From: Lentisphaerota bacterium
GTDB lineage: Bacteria > Verrucomicrobiota > Kiritimatiellia > CAIQIC01 > Lenti-01
Assembly (NCBI GenBank): GCA_012514035.1
Contig: JAAZBB010000017.1
Location: 1-44,230, forward strand
Reading direction: 5' to 3'
Length of the DNA stretch: 44,230 bases
Within the stretch, counting starts at the first letter, position 1; each line of letters starts with the position of its first letter. The translations under genes were made by a program, and so were the position numbers. Positions 32,612 to 41,252 of the stretch are shown piece by piece. Below the pieces are notes generated by a model. The model was not told where the DNA came from and made no database searches. It was given only the letters and a program-made list of their open reading frames with translations.

Positions 32612-33994
32612 ATGGAAGAACTCACCTTGGACCAGATCCCCCGGAAAATCCGCGATTTGTTTGAAAAAGCCGTGGCGGCCATCGAACGCGGCAATGTGGG
32701 CTATGGCACCGACATGCTGAAGCAGGTGATCGAGCTGGAACCCCGTTTCCGGCAGGCGCGCCGCACCTTGCGCATCGCCCAGGTCAAGGCCATGCTGGCC
32801 ACCAAACCCTCCGCCATGACCCACCAGATGTCGTCCCTCAAGGGCATGTTCGCACTGATGGGGGCCCAGGGCAAACTCAAGAAAAACCCCAAGGCCGCCC
32901 TCGAAGGCGCCGAAAAGCTCCTGGCCATGGACCCGTTGAACCTGTCCTTCCTGAAGTTCTTCGCCCAGGCCGCCGAGGCCGCCGAAATGCCCGAAATCGC
33001 CGTCGAAACCCTTGAAATCGCCCGCCCCTACTACTCCAAGGATGTCGAATTCCTGCGGTTGCTGGCGCGCCTCTATATCGCCACAAACCAGCCCGGCGGC
33101 GCCAAGGATTGCTACGCCGCCGTCGCCGAGCTGCGCCCCGACGACCAGCTCGCCATCAAGAACCTCAAGGACGCCGCCGCCCTCGACACCATGAAGACCG
33201 GCGGCTGGAACGACATGAAAAGCGATTTCCGCGCCAAGCTCAAGGACAAGAAGGAATCGATCCTCCTCGAGCAGCAGGCCAAGTCCGTCAAGGGCGATGC
33301 CGATGTCGACTCGCTGATCGCCCAGCGGTTGCGGGACATCCAGCGTGAGCCGCAGAATATGAATTTCCGCCGCGCCCTCGCGGATCTGTACGTGCGCGCC
33401 GAGCGCTACGACGACGCCCTGCAGGCCCTCGACGAGGCGATCCAGGCCGCCGGCCGATCCGATCCGCAGATCGAACGCACCATCTCCGGCATCAAGGTGA
33501 AGAAAATCGACGCGGCCATCGTCGCGGCCCGCGAGGCCGGGGACGAAGCCGGCGCCGCCGCCCGGGAACAGGAAAAGGCGACGTTCATCTACGAGGACGC
33601 CCATACCATGGTCAAGCGCTACCCCAACGACCTGCAGTTCCGTTACGAACTCGGCTATCAGTATTATCTGCGCGAAAACTACAACGAAGCCATCGAAGAA
33701 TTCCAGCTGGCCCAGCGCAATCCCCAGCGCCGCACCCTGGCCCTCTATTACCTCGCGCTCTGCTTCGCTCAGAAGGGCCAGGACGACATCGCCTTTGAGC
33801 AGCTCCAAAAGGCCGCCGCCGAACTCACCCTCATGGACGACACCAAGAAGGACGTCGTCTACCAGATGGGCCTGCTCGCGGAAAAAATGGGCCGCAAGGA
33901 TGAGGCCATTGCGTTCTTCAAGGAAATCTACTCGGTGGACATCAAGTACCGCGACATCGCCCAGCGCATCGAATCGGCCTATCAGAAAAAATAG
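32612..33994 (+). CDS. TPR-repeat cytoplasmic protein
   Basis: This 460-aa protein has no signal peptide and consists largely of tetratricopeptide-like helices: AIERGNVGYGTDMLKQVIEL, AAEMPEIAVETLEIARPYYS, YVRAERYDDALQALDEAIQA, YYLRENYNEAIEEFQLAQRN, CFAQKGQDDIAFEQLQKAAA, LAEKMGRKDEAIAFFKEIYS. A central Lys-rich helix (KLKDKKESILLEQQAKSVKG) may be coiled coil. AAGGAG 8 nt before ATG 32612 fixes the start. Codon use is strongly biased towards AAG, CTC and CTG, suggesting good expression. Partner unknown. Confidence 0.8.
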   Translation: MEELTLDQIPRKIRDLFEKAVAAIERGNVGYGTDMLKQVIELEPRFRQARRTLRIAQVKAMLATKPSAMTHQMSSLKGMFALMGAQGKLKKNPKAALEGAEKLLAMDPLNLSFLKFFAQAAEAAEMPEIAVETLEIARPYYSKDVEFLRLLARLYIATNQPGGAKDCYAAVAELRPDDQLAIKNLKDAAALDTMKTGGWNDMKSDFRAKLKDKKESILLEQQAKSVKGDADVDSLIAQRLRDIQREPQNMNFRRALADLYVRAERYDDALQALDEAIQAAGRSDPQIERTISGIKVKKIDAAIVAAREAGDEAGAAAREQEKATFIYEDAHTMVKRYPNDLQFRYELGYQYYLRENYNEAIEEFQLAQRNPQRRTLALYYLALCFAQKGQDDIAFEQLQKAAAELTLMDDTKKDVVYQMGLLAEKMGRKDEAIAFFKEIYSVDIKYRDIAQRIESAYQKK

Positions 33995-34004
33995 CTGTCC
34001 GCCG

Positions 34005-35018
34005 ATGAAGCGCCGCCTGCCGCTGAAGATCTGGTGTTGGGCCGGCCTGGGGACCCTCCTGTGGTTCAGCGGCTGCGCGCAACGCCCCGCCGCGGACCCC
34101 GACCCCGATGGGCCGGTCTTTCCGCAGCCCGCCCCCGGCGAATTCTCCGTCATGACCTTCAACCTGAACCAGTACGCGCTGGTAGACCGCGACGACTTCC
34201 CCGAAACCCTCGAACCCAAGCCGCGCGAAGAGGCCGACATTCTCATCGATATCATTCGCGGGGTTGCACCCGACATTCTCGCCGTCCAGGAAATGGGCGA
34301 TCCGGCCGCCTGGGCCGAATTCAAGTACCGCCTTCGCCAGGCGGGCCTGGAATACGGCCATGAGGAGTACCTGCGCCGGGGCCGCTCGGAGCTGAACATA
34401 GCCGTCCTTTCCCGCTTTCCCATCGTCAACCGCAACTCCCATGCCGACGACACCTACACCATCGGCCCCGCCCAGTTCCCCGTCATGCGCGGCATTATTG
34501 AAGTGGATATCCAGATCTCCCTGGAATACCGCTTCCGGCTCATGGTCGCACACTTGAAATCCAAGGTGTTCCACTCCTTCGGCCAGGCCGAAATGCGCCG
34601 CAACGAGGCCCGCCTCCTGAGCAATCACATCCGGGATTCCCTTGAGGAAGATCCCGACATCAACCTGCTGGTAGTGGGCGACCTGAACGACACGCCCCAC
34701 TCCGCCCCCCTGCGGGAAATCCGGACCTACAAGGGCCAGACCCTGCTCCATGACCTGCGGCCGGCCGATCCGCTCGGAGACGCCTGGACCCACCGAGCGA
34801 ACGACGACACCTGCCACCGCATCGACTACCTGCTGGTCAGCGACGGCATGCTGCCGGAGGTGGTGCCCGCCAAGACCTTTGCCGTACGCGCGCCCGGTCT
34901 CGCGCGGGCATCCGACCATCGGCCGCTGGTCGCCACCTTCTCGGCCGCCGAACGCCACCCCGAATCCGCCCCCGATCTCTCCAAGGACCTTCCGCCCGAC
35001 GTGCCCCAGAACGATTAA
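34005..35018 (+). CDS. Endonuclease/exonuclease/phosphatase-family lipoprotein
   Basis: This 337-aa protein has a lipoprotein signal (WCWAGLGTLLWFSGCAQ, Cys at ~24), then an EEP domain: VMTFNLNQYAL (~49), ILAVQEMGD (catalytic Glu), NIAVLSRFPI, LMVAHLKSK, LLVVGDLNDTPHSAPL (Asp-x-Asn) and ASDHRPLVATFS (Asp-His). Members hydrolyse phosphodiesters in nucleic acids or lipids; the exported location suggests an extracellular nuclease or a phosphodiesterase acting on lipid headgroups. It starts 10 nt after the TPR gene stop and precedes purU by 17 nt. Confidence 0.87.
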   Translation: MKRRLPLKIWCWAGLGTLLWFSGCAQRPAADPDPDGPVFPQPAPGEFSVMTFNLNQYALVDRDDFPETLEPKPREEADILIDIIRGVAPDILAVQEMGDPAAWAEFKYRLRQAGLEYGHEEYLRRGRSELNIAVLSRFPIVNRNSHADDTYTIGPAQFPVMRGIIEVDIQISLEYRFRLMVAHLKSKVFHSFGQAEMRRNEARLLSNHIRDSLEEDPDINLLVVGDLNDTPHSAPLREIRTYKGQTLLHDLRPADPLGDAWTHRANDDTCHRIDYLLVSDGMLPEVVPAKTFAVRAPGLARASDHRPLVATFSAAERHPESAPDLSKDLPPDVPQND

Positions 35019-35035
35019 CCGCCCGAGGTCCAGCC

Positions 35036-35899
35036 ATGACCCCATCCCAGCCCACCGCCATTTTGCTCGTGTCCTGTCCCGACCAGCGCGGCATCGTCGC
35101 CGCCCTGTCCGCCTTCATCACGCAACACAATGGCAATATCATCGCCCTCGACCAGTACGTGGACTCGGAGGAAAGCGCCTTCTTCGCCCGCATGGAATGG
35201 GAACTGGACGGATTCGCCTTCCCGCTGGAACAGTTCGCCGCCCGCTTCGAGCCCGTGGCCCGCCCGCGCCGGATCGAATGGCGGTTGCACCTTTCGGACC
35301 GTCGCCTCCGCATGGCCGTGATGGTCTCCCGGCAGGCCCATTGCCTGTATGACATCCTGGCCCGCTGGGAAAGCGGGGAATGGCCCATCGAGCTGTCCCT
35401 GGTCCTCTCCAACCACGACGACCACCGCGGACTCGTCGAACGCCATGGCCTGCCGTTCCACCACATCCCCGTCGAGGCCGCCACCAAAGCCGAGGCCGAG
35501 GACCGGCAGATCGCGCTGTTGAAGCAGGCCAACGTGGATTTCATCGTCCTCGCCCGCTACATGCAGATCCTGGGGCCCAGCTTCGTGCAGACCTTCCCGA
35601 TGCGCATCCTCAACATCCACCACTCGTTCCTGCCCGCTTTTGCGGGCGCCCATCCCTATCGCGCCGCCCACGACCGCGGTGTCAAGATCATCGGCGCCAC
35701 CGCCCATTTCGTCACCGAAAAACTCGATGAAGGGCCCATCATCGAACAGGACGTCATCCGCGTTTCCCACCGCCAGGGCGTGGACGATCTCGTACGGCTC
35801 GGACGTGACCTCGAAAAAATCGTCCTGTCCCGGGCCATCTACTGGCACGTCCATCACCGCATCCTCGTCTACAAAAACCGCACCGTCGTCTTCAGTTGA
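35036..35899 (+). CDS. purU: Formyltetrahydrofolate deformylase
   Basis: This 287-aa enzyme releases formate from 10-formyl-THF, balancing one-carbon pools and supplying formate for PurT. An N-terminal ACT domain (~6-80: LLVSCPDQRGIVAALSAFIT) is followed by the formyltransferase-like domain with NHDDHRGLVERHGLPFHHIP, VDFIVLARYMQILGPSFVQT, ILNIHHSFLPAFAGAHPYRA (catalytic Asn-x-His) and IGATAHFVTEKLDEGPII (catalytic Asp region). Length is standard. It closes the gene cluster that begins with the TPR protein. Confidence 0.95.
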   Translation: MTPSQPTAILLVSCPDQRGIVAALSAFITQHNGNIIALDQYVDSEESAFFARMEWELDGFAFPLEQFAARFEPVARPRRIEWRLHLSDRRLRMAVMVSRQAHCLYDILARWESGEWPIELSLVLSNHDDHRGLVERHGLPFHHIPVEAATKAEAEDRQIALLKQANVDFIVLARYMQILGPSFVQTFPMRILNIHHSFLPAFAGAHPYRAAHDRGVKIIGATAHFVTEKLDEGPIIEQDVIRVSHRQGVDDLVRLGRDLEKIVLSRAIYWHVHHRILVYKNRTVVFS

Positions 35900-35915
35900 C
35901 CCACCCCTGCCCGCG

Positions 35916-35980
35916 GCGCGCCCAACGGGCGCGCCTACAGTTATCGGTTTTGCTGTAGCCGCCCACGTTGGGGGCGGCTG
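35916..35980. repeat. GCGCGCCC-AAC-GGGCGCGC hairpin repeat and GTAGCCGCC element
   Basis: An 8-bp stem (35916-35923 / 35927-35934) is followed by CTACAG and a second imperfect hairpin GTAGCCGCCCACGTTGGGGG with CGGCTG. These match the family at 4294 and 7724 and sit between convergent purU and the porin-like gene, where they may also act as terminator. Confidence 0.55.
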
Positions 35981-37228
35981 TCAAAAATAGTACTTCCCGT
36001 ACAGAAAGAACAAATCCGGCACCCCGATTCCCATGCCGGTGGCTTCGTCGTTCCAGCTCGTGAATTCCCCGCTCGCGTTTCCCATGCCCACGTCCGCGCC
36101 AAGGATCAAATCCAAATCCTCCCACACCGACCATGACAGCGTCGCGAATTCGCGCAAGCTTCCGTCGTGGAGGTTGGCGAGCGTCGTGGCTTGGAACGTC
36201 AGGAGCGCATTGGGCTGGACGCGGAAGGTGCCGCCGAGATAATCCCGCCCGATGTTGTAGGCGATGCCGCGCTCGAACACGCGCCGCACGGAACTTTCCA
36301 TGCGCCGCACCGCATAGTCGGCCGCGTCGTTCTCCCCCAGCCCGTTGTAAAAGTACTCCAAGGCAACATAGGGATTCCAAGCCGCCGCAAAGGCATAATC
36401 AACTCCCAGCAGCCCGCGGAAATAGTCGCGCTGGTCCTTCTCGTCCACCCAGGTCTGCAACGCCTCGCCGTGGAACCCCGCGTCAAACAAATTGCCGGCG
36501 AAATCCCCGCCCAGCACCATATCCGACTGCACCACCCCGGCACAAAGATGCAGGTCGTATTCACCCCAATGCGTGCCCAGCCGTGCCGCCAGTGAGGAAT
36601 CGTCCCCGTTGGCCGTCCAGTGGTCTTCCACGTCCAGCGGTTCGCCGACCAGATCCAGGGAGAGGTTTTCGAGCGGCTGCAGGATCAAGCGCACGACATC
36701 CACGCCGACTTTTTCCTCACGATCAATTTCCGTCGGCGAAAACGCCGTGAACAAATCCATCGGGCTCCAGATCAGCCCGGCACCCCAGCTCACCGCCTGC
36801 CGGCCGATCGTCAACTGAATGCGATGGTCCGGCTCCAACCGCAACCAGAGACGGTCCAAGCCGTGCGTCAGCGTGGCGGAATCCTCGGCGATAATTTCAT
36901 CCTCCAAATCCATGAAACGCGGCCGCGCCGGCAAATTGGCAACCTCCGCCAGTTCCCGGCGCAGCTTCACCGTGTCGCCCCAATGCAGAACCGCCTCGTA
37001 GTGCGCGCCAACGGCAATTTTGTCGGACGGCGAGTACTGGACCTTCAGCCGCACGCGCTCCACGTCGTCGAACAGATAATCGTCGTCCCAGAGGCCCAGC
37101 CGCCGATAACTGTCCTCCACGTCGGTGGCCGACAAAAACGATTTCCAGTAGCCCGTGAATTCCAGGGGTTCCGCAAACACCGAAGCGCCCCACAAGGCAA
37201 GACTGAGGACTGCCGCCCGCCTCATCAT
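35981..37228 (-). CDS. Outer-membrane beta-barrel (porin-like) protein
   Basis: This 415-aa protein has a signal peptide (MMRRAAVLSLALWGASVFAE), then alternating amphipathic strands rich in Tyr/Trp/Asp and a C-terminal GKYYF, the terminal-Phe signal used by the BAM machinery. Interior segments such as IQLTIGRQAVSWGAGLIWSP and NPYVALEYFYNGLGENDAAD recall DUF1302/alginate-export-like barrels, but no family can be asserted. The start overlaps the ABC ATPase stop (ATGA), making it the last gene of the LolA-like/ABC operon. Confidence 0.75.
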   Translation of the reverse strand: MMRRAAVLSLALWGASVFAEPLEFTGYWKSFLSATDVEDSYRRLGLWDDDYLFDDVERVRLKVQYSPSDKIAVGAHYEAVLHWGDTVKLRRELAEVANLPARPRFMDLEDEIIAEDSATLTHGLDRLWLRLEPDHRIQLTIGRQAVSWGAGLIWSPMDLFTAFSPTEIDREEKVGVDVVRLILQPLENLSLDLVGEPLDVEDHWTANGDDSSLAARLGTHWGEYDLHLCAGVVQSDMVLGGDFAGNLFDAGFHGEALQTWVDEKDQRDYFRGLLGVDYAFAAAWNPYVALEYFYNGLGENDAADYAVRRMESSVRRVFERGIAYNIGRDYLGGTFRVQPNALLTFQATTLANLHDGSLREFATLSWSVWEDLDLILGADVGMGNASGEFTSWNDEATGMGIGVPDLFFLYGKYYF

Positions 37229-37920
37229 GCGCTCGCGGGCCTCCGCTCATCCGAGGCCACCAGGCCATCGTGCAGCCGGATCAGGCGGCGGGAATAATCC
37301 ATCACCATCGGATCGTGCGTGGAGAACACGAAGGTCATGTTCTCCGCGCGGTTCAGCTCCCGCATCAGGTCGAGCAGCTTGGCCCCGGTCTCCGAGTCGA
37401 GGTTCGCCGTCGGCTCGTCTGCCAGCACCAGCCGCGGCCGCGTGACGATAGCGCGCGCGACGGCCACGCGCTGCTGCTGCCCGCCGGAAAGCGTCGGCGG
37501 CCGGCGATTTTCAAGCCCCTGCAGGCCGACGCGGCCAAGCAGTTCCATGGCCCGCCTGCGCCGTTCACCCGCGGGCACGCCCTGCAGCAGCATGGTGAAT
37601 TCGACGTTTTCCCGCGCAGTCAGCACCGGAATCAGGTTGTACGACTGGAAGACGAACCCGATCTTGTGCAGACGCAGCCGACTGAGATCGGCGCAGCGCA
37701 TTCCCGAAATCTCCTCGCCGTCCACGCGCACCTCGCCGGCCGTCGCACTGTCCAGCCCGCTCACGATGTTGAGTAGCGTTGTCTTGCCGGAACCCGACGG
37801 GCCGGCCACGGCAATGAACTCGCCCTCGCCGATCTGCAGGTCCACCCCGCGCAGGGCGTGGACGTCCGTCCGTCCCTCGCGGTAGTCCTTGACCAGCCCT
37901 TTTGCCTCCACGATCGTCAT
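37225..37920 (-). CDS. LolD/MacB-type ABC transporter ATPase
   Basis: This 231-aa protein has Walker A AGPSGSGKTTLL, Q-loop FVFQSYNLIP, signature LSGGQQQRVAVARAI, Walker B LVLADEPTANLD and switch FSTHDP. The Q-S-Y-N-L-I-P-V-L-T-A-x-E-N-V sequence is typical of the lipoprotein-releasing and MacB exporter ATPases. It follows two FtsX-type permeases and precedes a barrel protein in one operon, so it probably powers extraction of a lipid or lipoprotein from the inner membrane. Confidence 0.92.
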   Translation of the reverse strand: MTIVEAKGLVKDYREGRTDVHALRGVDLQIGEGEFIAVAGPSGSGKTTLLNIVSGLDSATAGEVRVDGEEISGMRCADLSRLRLHKIGFVFQSYNLIPVLTARENVEFTMLLQGVPAGERRRRAMELLGRVGLQGLENRRPPTLSGGQQQRVAVARAIVTRPRLVLADEPTANLDSETGAKLLDLMRELNRAENMTFVFSTHDPMVMDYSRRLIRLHDGLVASDERRPASA

Positions 37921-37935
37921 GCTGCACCTCTTTAC

Positions 37936-39165
37936 CTATCCCGCCTGCCGCAGCGCCGCCACCGGGACAAGCCGGGACGCCCGCCACGCCGGCAGCAGCG
38001 AAAATAAAATCGAAATCGAAAAGGTGCCGACCATCGCGGACATCACGTCCCCAGACACCAGCACCGGCCGGATGACGTGCGCCATGCCGAACAAATCCAA
38101 CCCCTCCGCGAACGCGCTCAGGTCAATGCCCTGCGCGTGATACCAGCCCACCAACGCGCCGCCCGCCGCCAGACCGGCGACCACCGCCACCACCGCAATG
38201 AAACATGATTCCAGCAGGATCAACAGCATCAGGCGCCCCCGGGTCATACCCACGGCCATCAACACGCCGATCTCGTGCGTGCGCTCGCCAATGGATATCA
38301 TCAGCGTATTCACAATGCCGAACGCCATTGCGAGATAGAAAATGGCGTAATAGATCCACGTATATTGATCCATCATCTTGAGCGATTCGCTCACGTACAA
38401 GAGACGCTGCCGCCATGTCACCACATCGAGATCCGGATCGTCCAGCCGCGCCGCTAAATCACCGGCAACGGCTTCGCTCTGCTCGATATCGTGGAGGAGG
38501 ATGGTGATTTCGGTGATGCGTTGGCCGAGGTTCAGCATCTGCTGAGCCTCGGCCAGCGTGACATAGACGTTGCCCTCGTTGAACGCCCCGTTGCCGACGT
38601 CGAAGATACCCGCCACCCGGAATGCGCCCGTGCCGATCTCGCCGCCGAGCTGCTGCGACATCAATACCACCTTCTTGCCCAGGCCCTTCTTGATCTTTTC
38701 CGACAAATCCTTGCCCAGCAGGATTTCGCCTTGGACCGCGCCGGACAGCGAATGCCCCGCGGCCAACATCCGGCACGCGGTTGACACCTCCAGTTCGCGG
38801 ACCGGATCGGTTCCGATGATGGTTACCACGAGGGAATGCTCCGGCGTGGAGAGCAGCCCCTGCACGGCGACGCGCGCGACCCAGCTCTTCACGCGCGGAT
38901 CACCCGCCAGTACCGACAGAATGCGTTCCGAAGGCTCGAAGCTGTTTTCGATCACCGGGTTGTCGTTGTAGCCCTTGGCGAGGATTTTGACATGGCCCTC
39001 ATAGGTGTTGACGGAGTCGGCCACCAGTTGACGAATCCAGCCGTTGACGAACGCCATCGAAAAGAGGATGCCCACCAGCCCCGCCGCCATCGCGCACAAC
39101 AGGATGACGGTCCGGCGCGGGTTGCGCCACAGGTTCAGCCACGCCATCTTGAGGAGCGTCTTCAC
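37936..39165 (-). CDS. FtsX/LolC-type ABC permease, second of pair
   Basis: This ~409-aa protein has the MacB/LolC layout: helix 1 (~15-40, RTVILLCAMAAGLVGILFSM), a ~230-residue periplasmic domain, then three helices near the C-terminus (IYYAIFYLAMAFGIVNTLMI, LLILLESCFIAVVAVVAGLA, ISILFSLLPAWRASRLVPVA). GTG at 39165 is chosen because it overlaps the preceding stop (GTGA) and gives a start like its partner; ATG at 39147 is the alternative. It forms a heterodimer candidate with the upstream permease. Confidence 0.88.
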   Translation of the reverse strand: MKTLLKMAWLNLWRNPRRTVILLCAMAAGLVGILFSMAFVNGWIRQLVADSVNTYEGHVKILAKGYNDNPVIENSFEPSERILSVLAGDPRVKSWVARVAVQGLLSTPEHSLVVTIIGTDPVRELEVSTACRMLAAGHSLSGAVQGEILLGKDLSEKIKKGLGKKVVLMSQQLGGEIGTGAFRVAGIFDVGNGAFNEGNVYVTLAEAQQMLNLGQRITEITILLHDIEQSEAVAGDLAARLDDPDLDVVTWRQRLLYVSESLKMMDQYTWIYYAIFYLAMAFGIVNTLMISIGERTHEIGVLMAVGMTRGRLMLLILLESCFIAVVAVVAGLAAGGALVGWYHAQGIDLSAFAEGLDLFGMAHVIRPVLVSGDVMSAMVGTFSISILFSLLPAWRASRLVPVAALRQAG

Positions 39166-40391
39166 GTCCGCCGCAAGGCCTCCACCGGTCGGATACGCGC
39201 CGCCTTGAGCGCGGGATAGATGGCCACCGCCAGCGAAATTACCAACACAATGCCCCCTGCCCACGCGAACACCAACGGCTCGAGCTGTGGATGGATGATG
39301 GAACTCATGCCATACTTGGCCGTCAATTCCTCGTTGATCCCGAAGTCAATACCCTTGACCTGATAGTACCAAGTGATCGGCAGCCCACCCGCCAGGCCGG
39401 CCAGAATCCCCAGCCCCACCAGCAGGACCGATTCGAGATAAACCATCCGCGACAGGCGCCGCGGCGGCATCCCCAGCGCCAGTAGCACTCCCAGCTCGTG
39501 GATGCGCTCCATGTACGCCATCAAAAAAGTGTTGGCAATGCCGAACCCGACCACCAGCACCAGCGCTGCATACATGATCAGCCCGCTGTTCCAATCAATC
39601 TTGATGCCCTGCTCCACGCCCGGCATCAGCGTCGGCCAGCCCAGCACCGCGGTATCGTGTCTCCCGATTTCGTCGAGCGCGGCGCGGATCCGCACCTCGG
39701 ATTCCAGCCTTCGGCGCTCGCTGTCCAGTAGGACGGCGATTTCGGTGACATCGCCCGCCATGGAAAACGCCTCCTGCACCGTCGCGATATTCGCCGCCAG
39801 CGCGGAACGGTCCAGCTCGCCCATGCCCAATTTGAACAGGCCGCGCACGATCAGCTTGCCCGCCGCCATGGAGCCATCGGCCCCTTGCCCGATGAACACG
39901 ATTTTGTCGCCCACCGCCGCACCGAGATTCTTCGCCAGCGTCTGCCCCAGCAAAACACCATCGCGGTCTCCGGGCTCGAGGAACGCGCCCTCCCGGACCA
40001 CGCTTGCCAACGTGGAGACGCTTTTTTCGCGTTCCGGCTCGATGCCGAGCACGGCCGCGCCGAAGGTGTGTTCCCCCTTGCTTACGAGCGCGGCCGTCGT
40101 CACCCGCGGCGCCGCCCCGGTGACGTGCGGCAGCTTGTCCACCACCTCCAACAGCCCCGCCGGATCGAGCTTTTCCGACAGTAACCGTTCCGGGAAGTGG
40201 CCTTCCTTCTGGATCTGAAAGTGTCCCGTCTGGACGCGCACCGTGTTCTGGATCATGTCCACATATTGGCCGCGTTGGAGTGCCATCGAGAACACCAGCA
40301 GGCCGAACGCGAAACCGATTGCCAGCGCGGAAAGGATAGACCGCCGCTTGTTGCGGCCGATGTTCCGCCATGCCGTCTTCAGCAGCATCAT
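39162..40391 (-). CDS. FtsX/LolC-type ABC permease, first of pair
   Basis: This 409-aa protein has the same four-helix layout: AWRNIGRNKRRSILSALAIG at the N-terminus, a large periplasmic loop, and IMYAALVLVVGFGIANTFLM, ELGVLLALGMPPRRLSRMVY, VFAWAGGIVLVISLAVAIYP at the end. It is 9 nt downstream of the LolA-like gene and overlaps the next permease start. With the ATPase this makes a complete LolCDE-like exporter. Confidence 0.9.
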   Translation of the reverse strand: MMLLKTAWRNIGRNKRRSILSALAIGFAFGLLVFSMALQRGQYVDMIQNTVRVQTGHFQIQKEGHFPERLLSEKLDPAGLLEVVDKLPHVTGAAPRVTTAALVSKGEHTFGAAVLGIEPEREKSVSTLASVVREGAFLEPGDRDGVLLGQTLAKNLGAAVGDKIVFIGQGADGSMAAGKLIVRGLFKLGMGELDRSALAANIATVQEAFSMAGDVTEIAVLLDSERRRLESEVRIRAALDEIGRHDTAVLGWPTLMPGVEQGIKIDWNSGLIMYAALVLVVGFGIANTFLMAYMERIHELGVLLALGMPPRRLSRMVYLESVLLVGLGILAGLAGGLPITWYYQVKGIDFGINEELTAKYGMSSIIHPQLEPLVFAWAGGIVLVISLAVAIYPALKAARIRPVEALRRT

Positions 40392-40400
40392 CCGTTCCGC

Positions 40401-41162
40401 CTAGCGCCTCAGGTTCTGCACCGTGAACGTGTCCGGCTTCAGGTCCGGTTGGAAGGTCAGCGCCCCGTAGCGGATTTCGGTCTGGTGCCCCGGCCGCGAC
40501 CGGTCGTGCATCGTCGCCCGCAGCGCCAGCCGCCGCCCCTCCACCTCGGCGAAATCCGCCGTTTCGTAGTATTTCACCAGCGCCCCGTCCTCGTCGAAGT
40601 AGTCCACGCGGACGGGGATGAAATCCTCCTTCCGGATTTTCAGGTCCACGCGACCCCAAACCACCGGCGCATCCGGCTTCGGCCGCGCCGCCACCACCCA
40701 GTACGCCACGCTGTCTTCCTCCGGTTCGGAGCTGATCTCATGGTCGTAGTCCACCACGATGCTGTCCGCCCGCACCATGTCGTCGTTCGTGAAATCGCTG
40801 CCCAGCCACGACTGCAACATCATCGACGGCGGAATCTTGATGACGCGGTCGATGGCCGGCGCGTATTGCCACGCCTCGCGCCCCTTCTTCAGGAACGTCA
40901 CACCCTGCTCTTTCGGCGGCGAGAGCACGCGAATGAACGACTCCTTGGTGCCGCGCGTCCACGCCTCCATCGAGACCGTTCTCGACCATTTCGGGCGCGT
41001 GACCGTCATCGTCAGCTTACAGTAGCTCTCCTCCCCCCGCAGCAGATCGTCACACCGTCGCACGATCTCCGTCGCCGTCAATTCCTCCCCCCGCGCGGAG
41101 GCGCAAACCAGCCCCGCCACCAAAAGCCCAATTAGTCGCCGCCTAATGCCGCGCCTCTTCAT
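40401..41162 (-). CDS. LolA-like periplasmic outer-membrane lipoprotein-sorting protein
   Basis: This 253-aa protein has a signal peptide (RRRLIGLLVAGLVCASARGE) and the COG2834-type fold: LTATEIVRRCDDLLRGEESY, YCKLTMTVTRPKWSRTVSME, FIRVLSPPKEQGVTFLKKGR, EAWQYAPAIDRVIKIPPSMM, and WGRVDLKIRKEDFIPVRVDY. Such proteins carry lipids or lipoproteins across the periplasm. The ATG at 41162 is chosen over one at 41216 because the longer version translates the palindrome. A TAGTCT -10 lies 7 nt upstream and the -35 TTCCAT is inside the proximal palindrome. It heads the LolA-like/permease/permease/ATPase/barrel operon. Confidence 0.87.
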   Translation of the reverse strand: MKRRGIRRRLIGLLVAGLVCASARGEELTATEIVRRCDDLLRGEESYCKLTMTVTRPKWSRTVSMEAWTRGTKESFIRVLSPPKEQGVTFLKKGREAWQYAPAIDRVIKIPPSMMLQSWLGSDFTNDDMVRADSIVVDYDHEISSEPEEDSVAYWVVAARPKPDAPVVWGRVDLKIRKEDFIPVRVDYFDEDGALVKYYETADFAEVEGRRLALRATMHDRSRPGHQTEIRYGALTFQPDLKPDTFTVQNLRR

Positions 41163-41169
41163 GGCGCAC

Positions 41170-41222
41170 AGACTACCCGAGTTTTCCACGCTATGGAAAT
41201 AAGTTTTCCACACCATGGAAAA
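41170..41222 (-). promoter_or_regulatory. Palindrome-embedded promoter of the LolA-like operon
   Basis: Reading the minus strand: palindromes centred at 41213 (TTTTCCA-TGGTG-TGGAAAA) and 41191 (TTTCCA-TAGCG-TGGAAAA), 22 bp apart; -35 TTCCAT (41198-41193) is the left arm of the proximal palindrome; 17-bp spacer; -10 TAGTCT (41175-41170); 7 nt; ATG 41162. The same layout and flanking ACTCGGG recur at 42025-42075. Confidence 0.7.
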
Positions 41223-41252
41223 CGGGAAGGCAGCGGCATCCCGGGCCGAAAA

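Noticed and set aside
41163-41216. N-terminal extension (YFHSVENSGSLCA) of the LolA-like protein
   Set aside because: It translates the palindrome and promoter; the same non-coding block precedes an unrelated gene at 42017, and the signal peptide starts at 41162.
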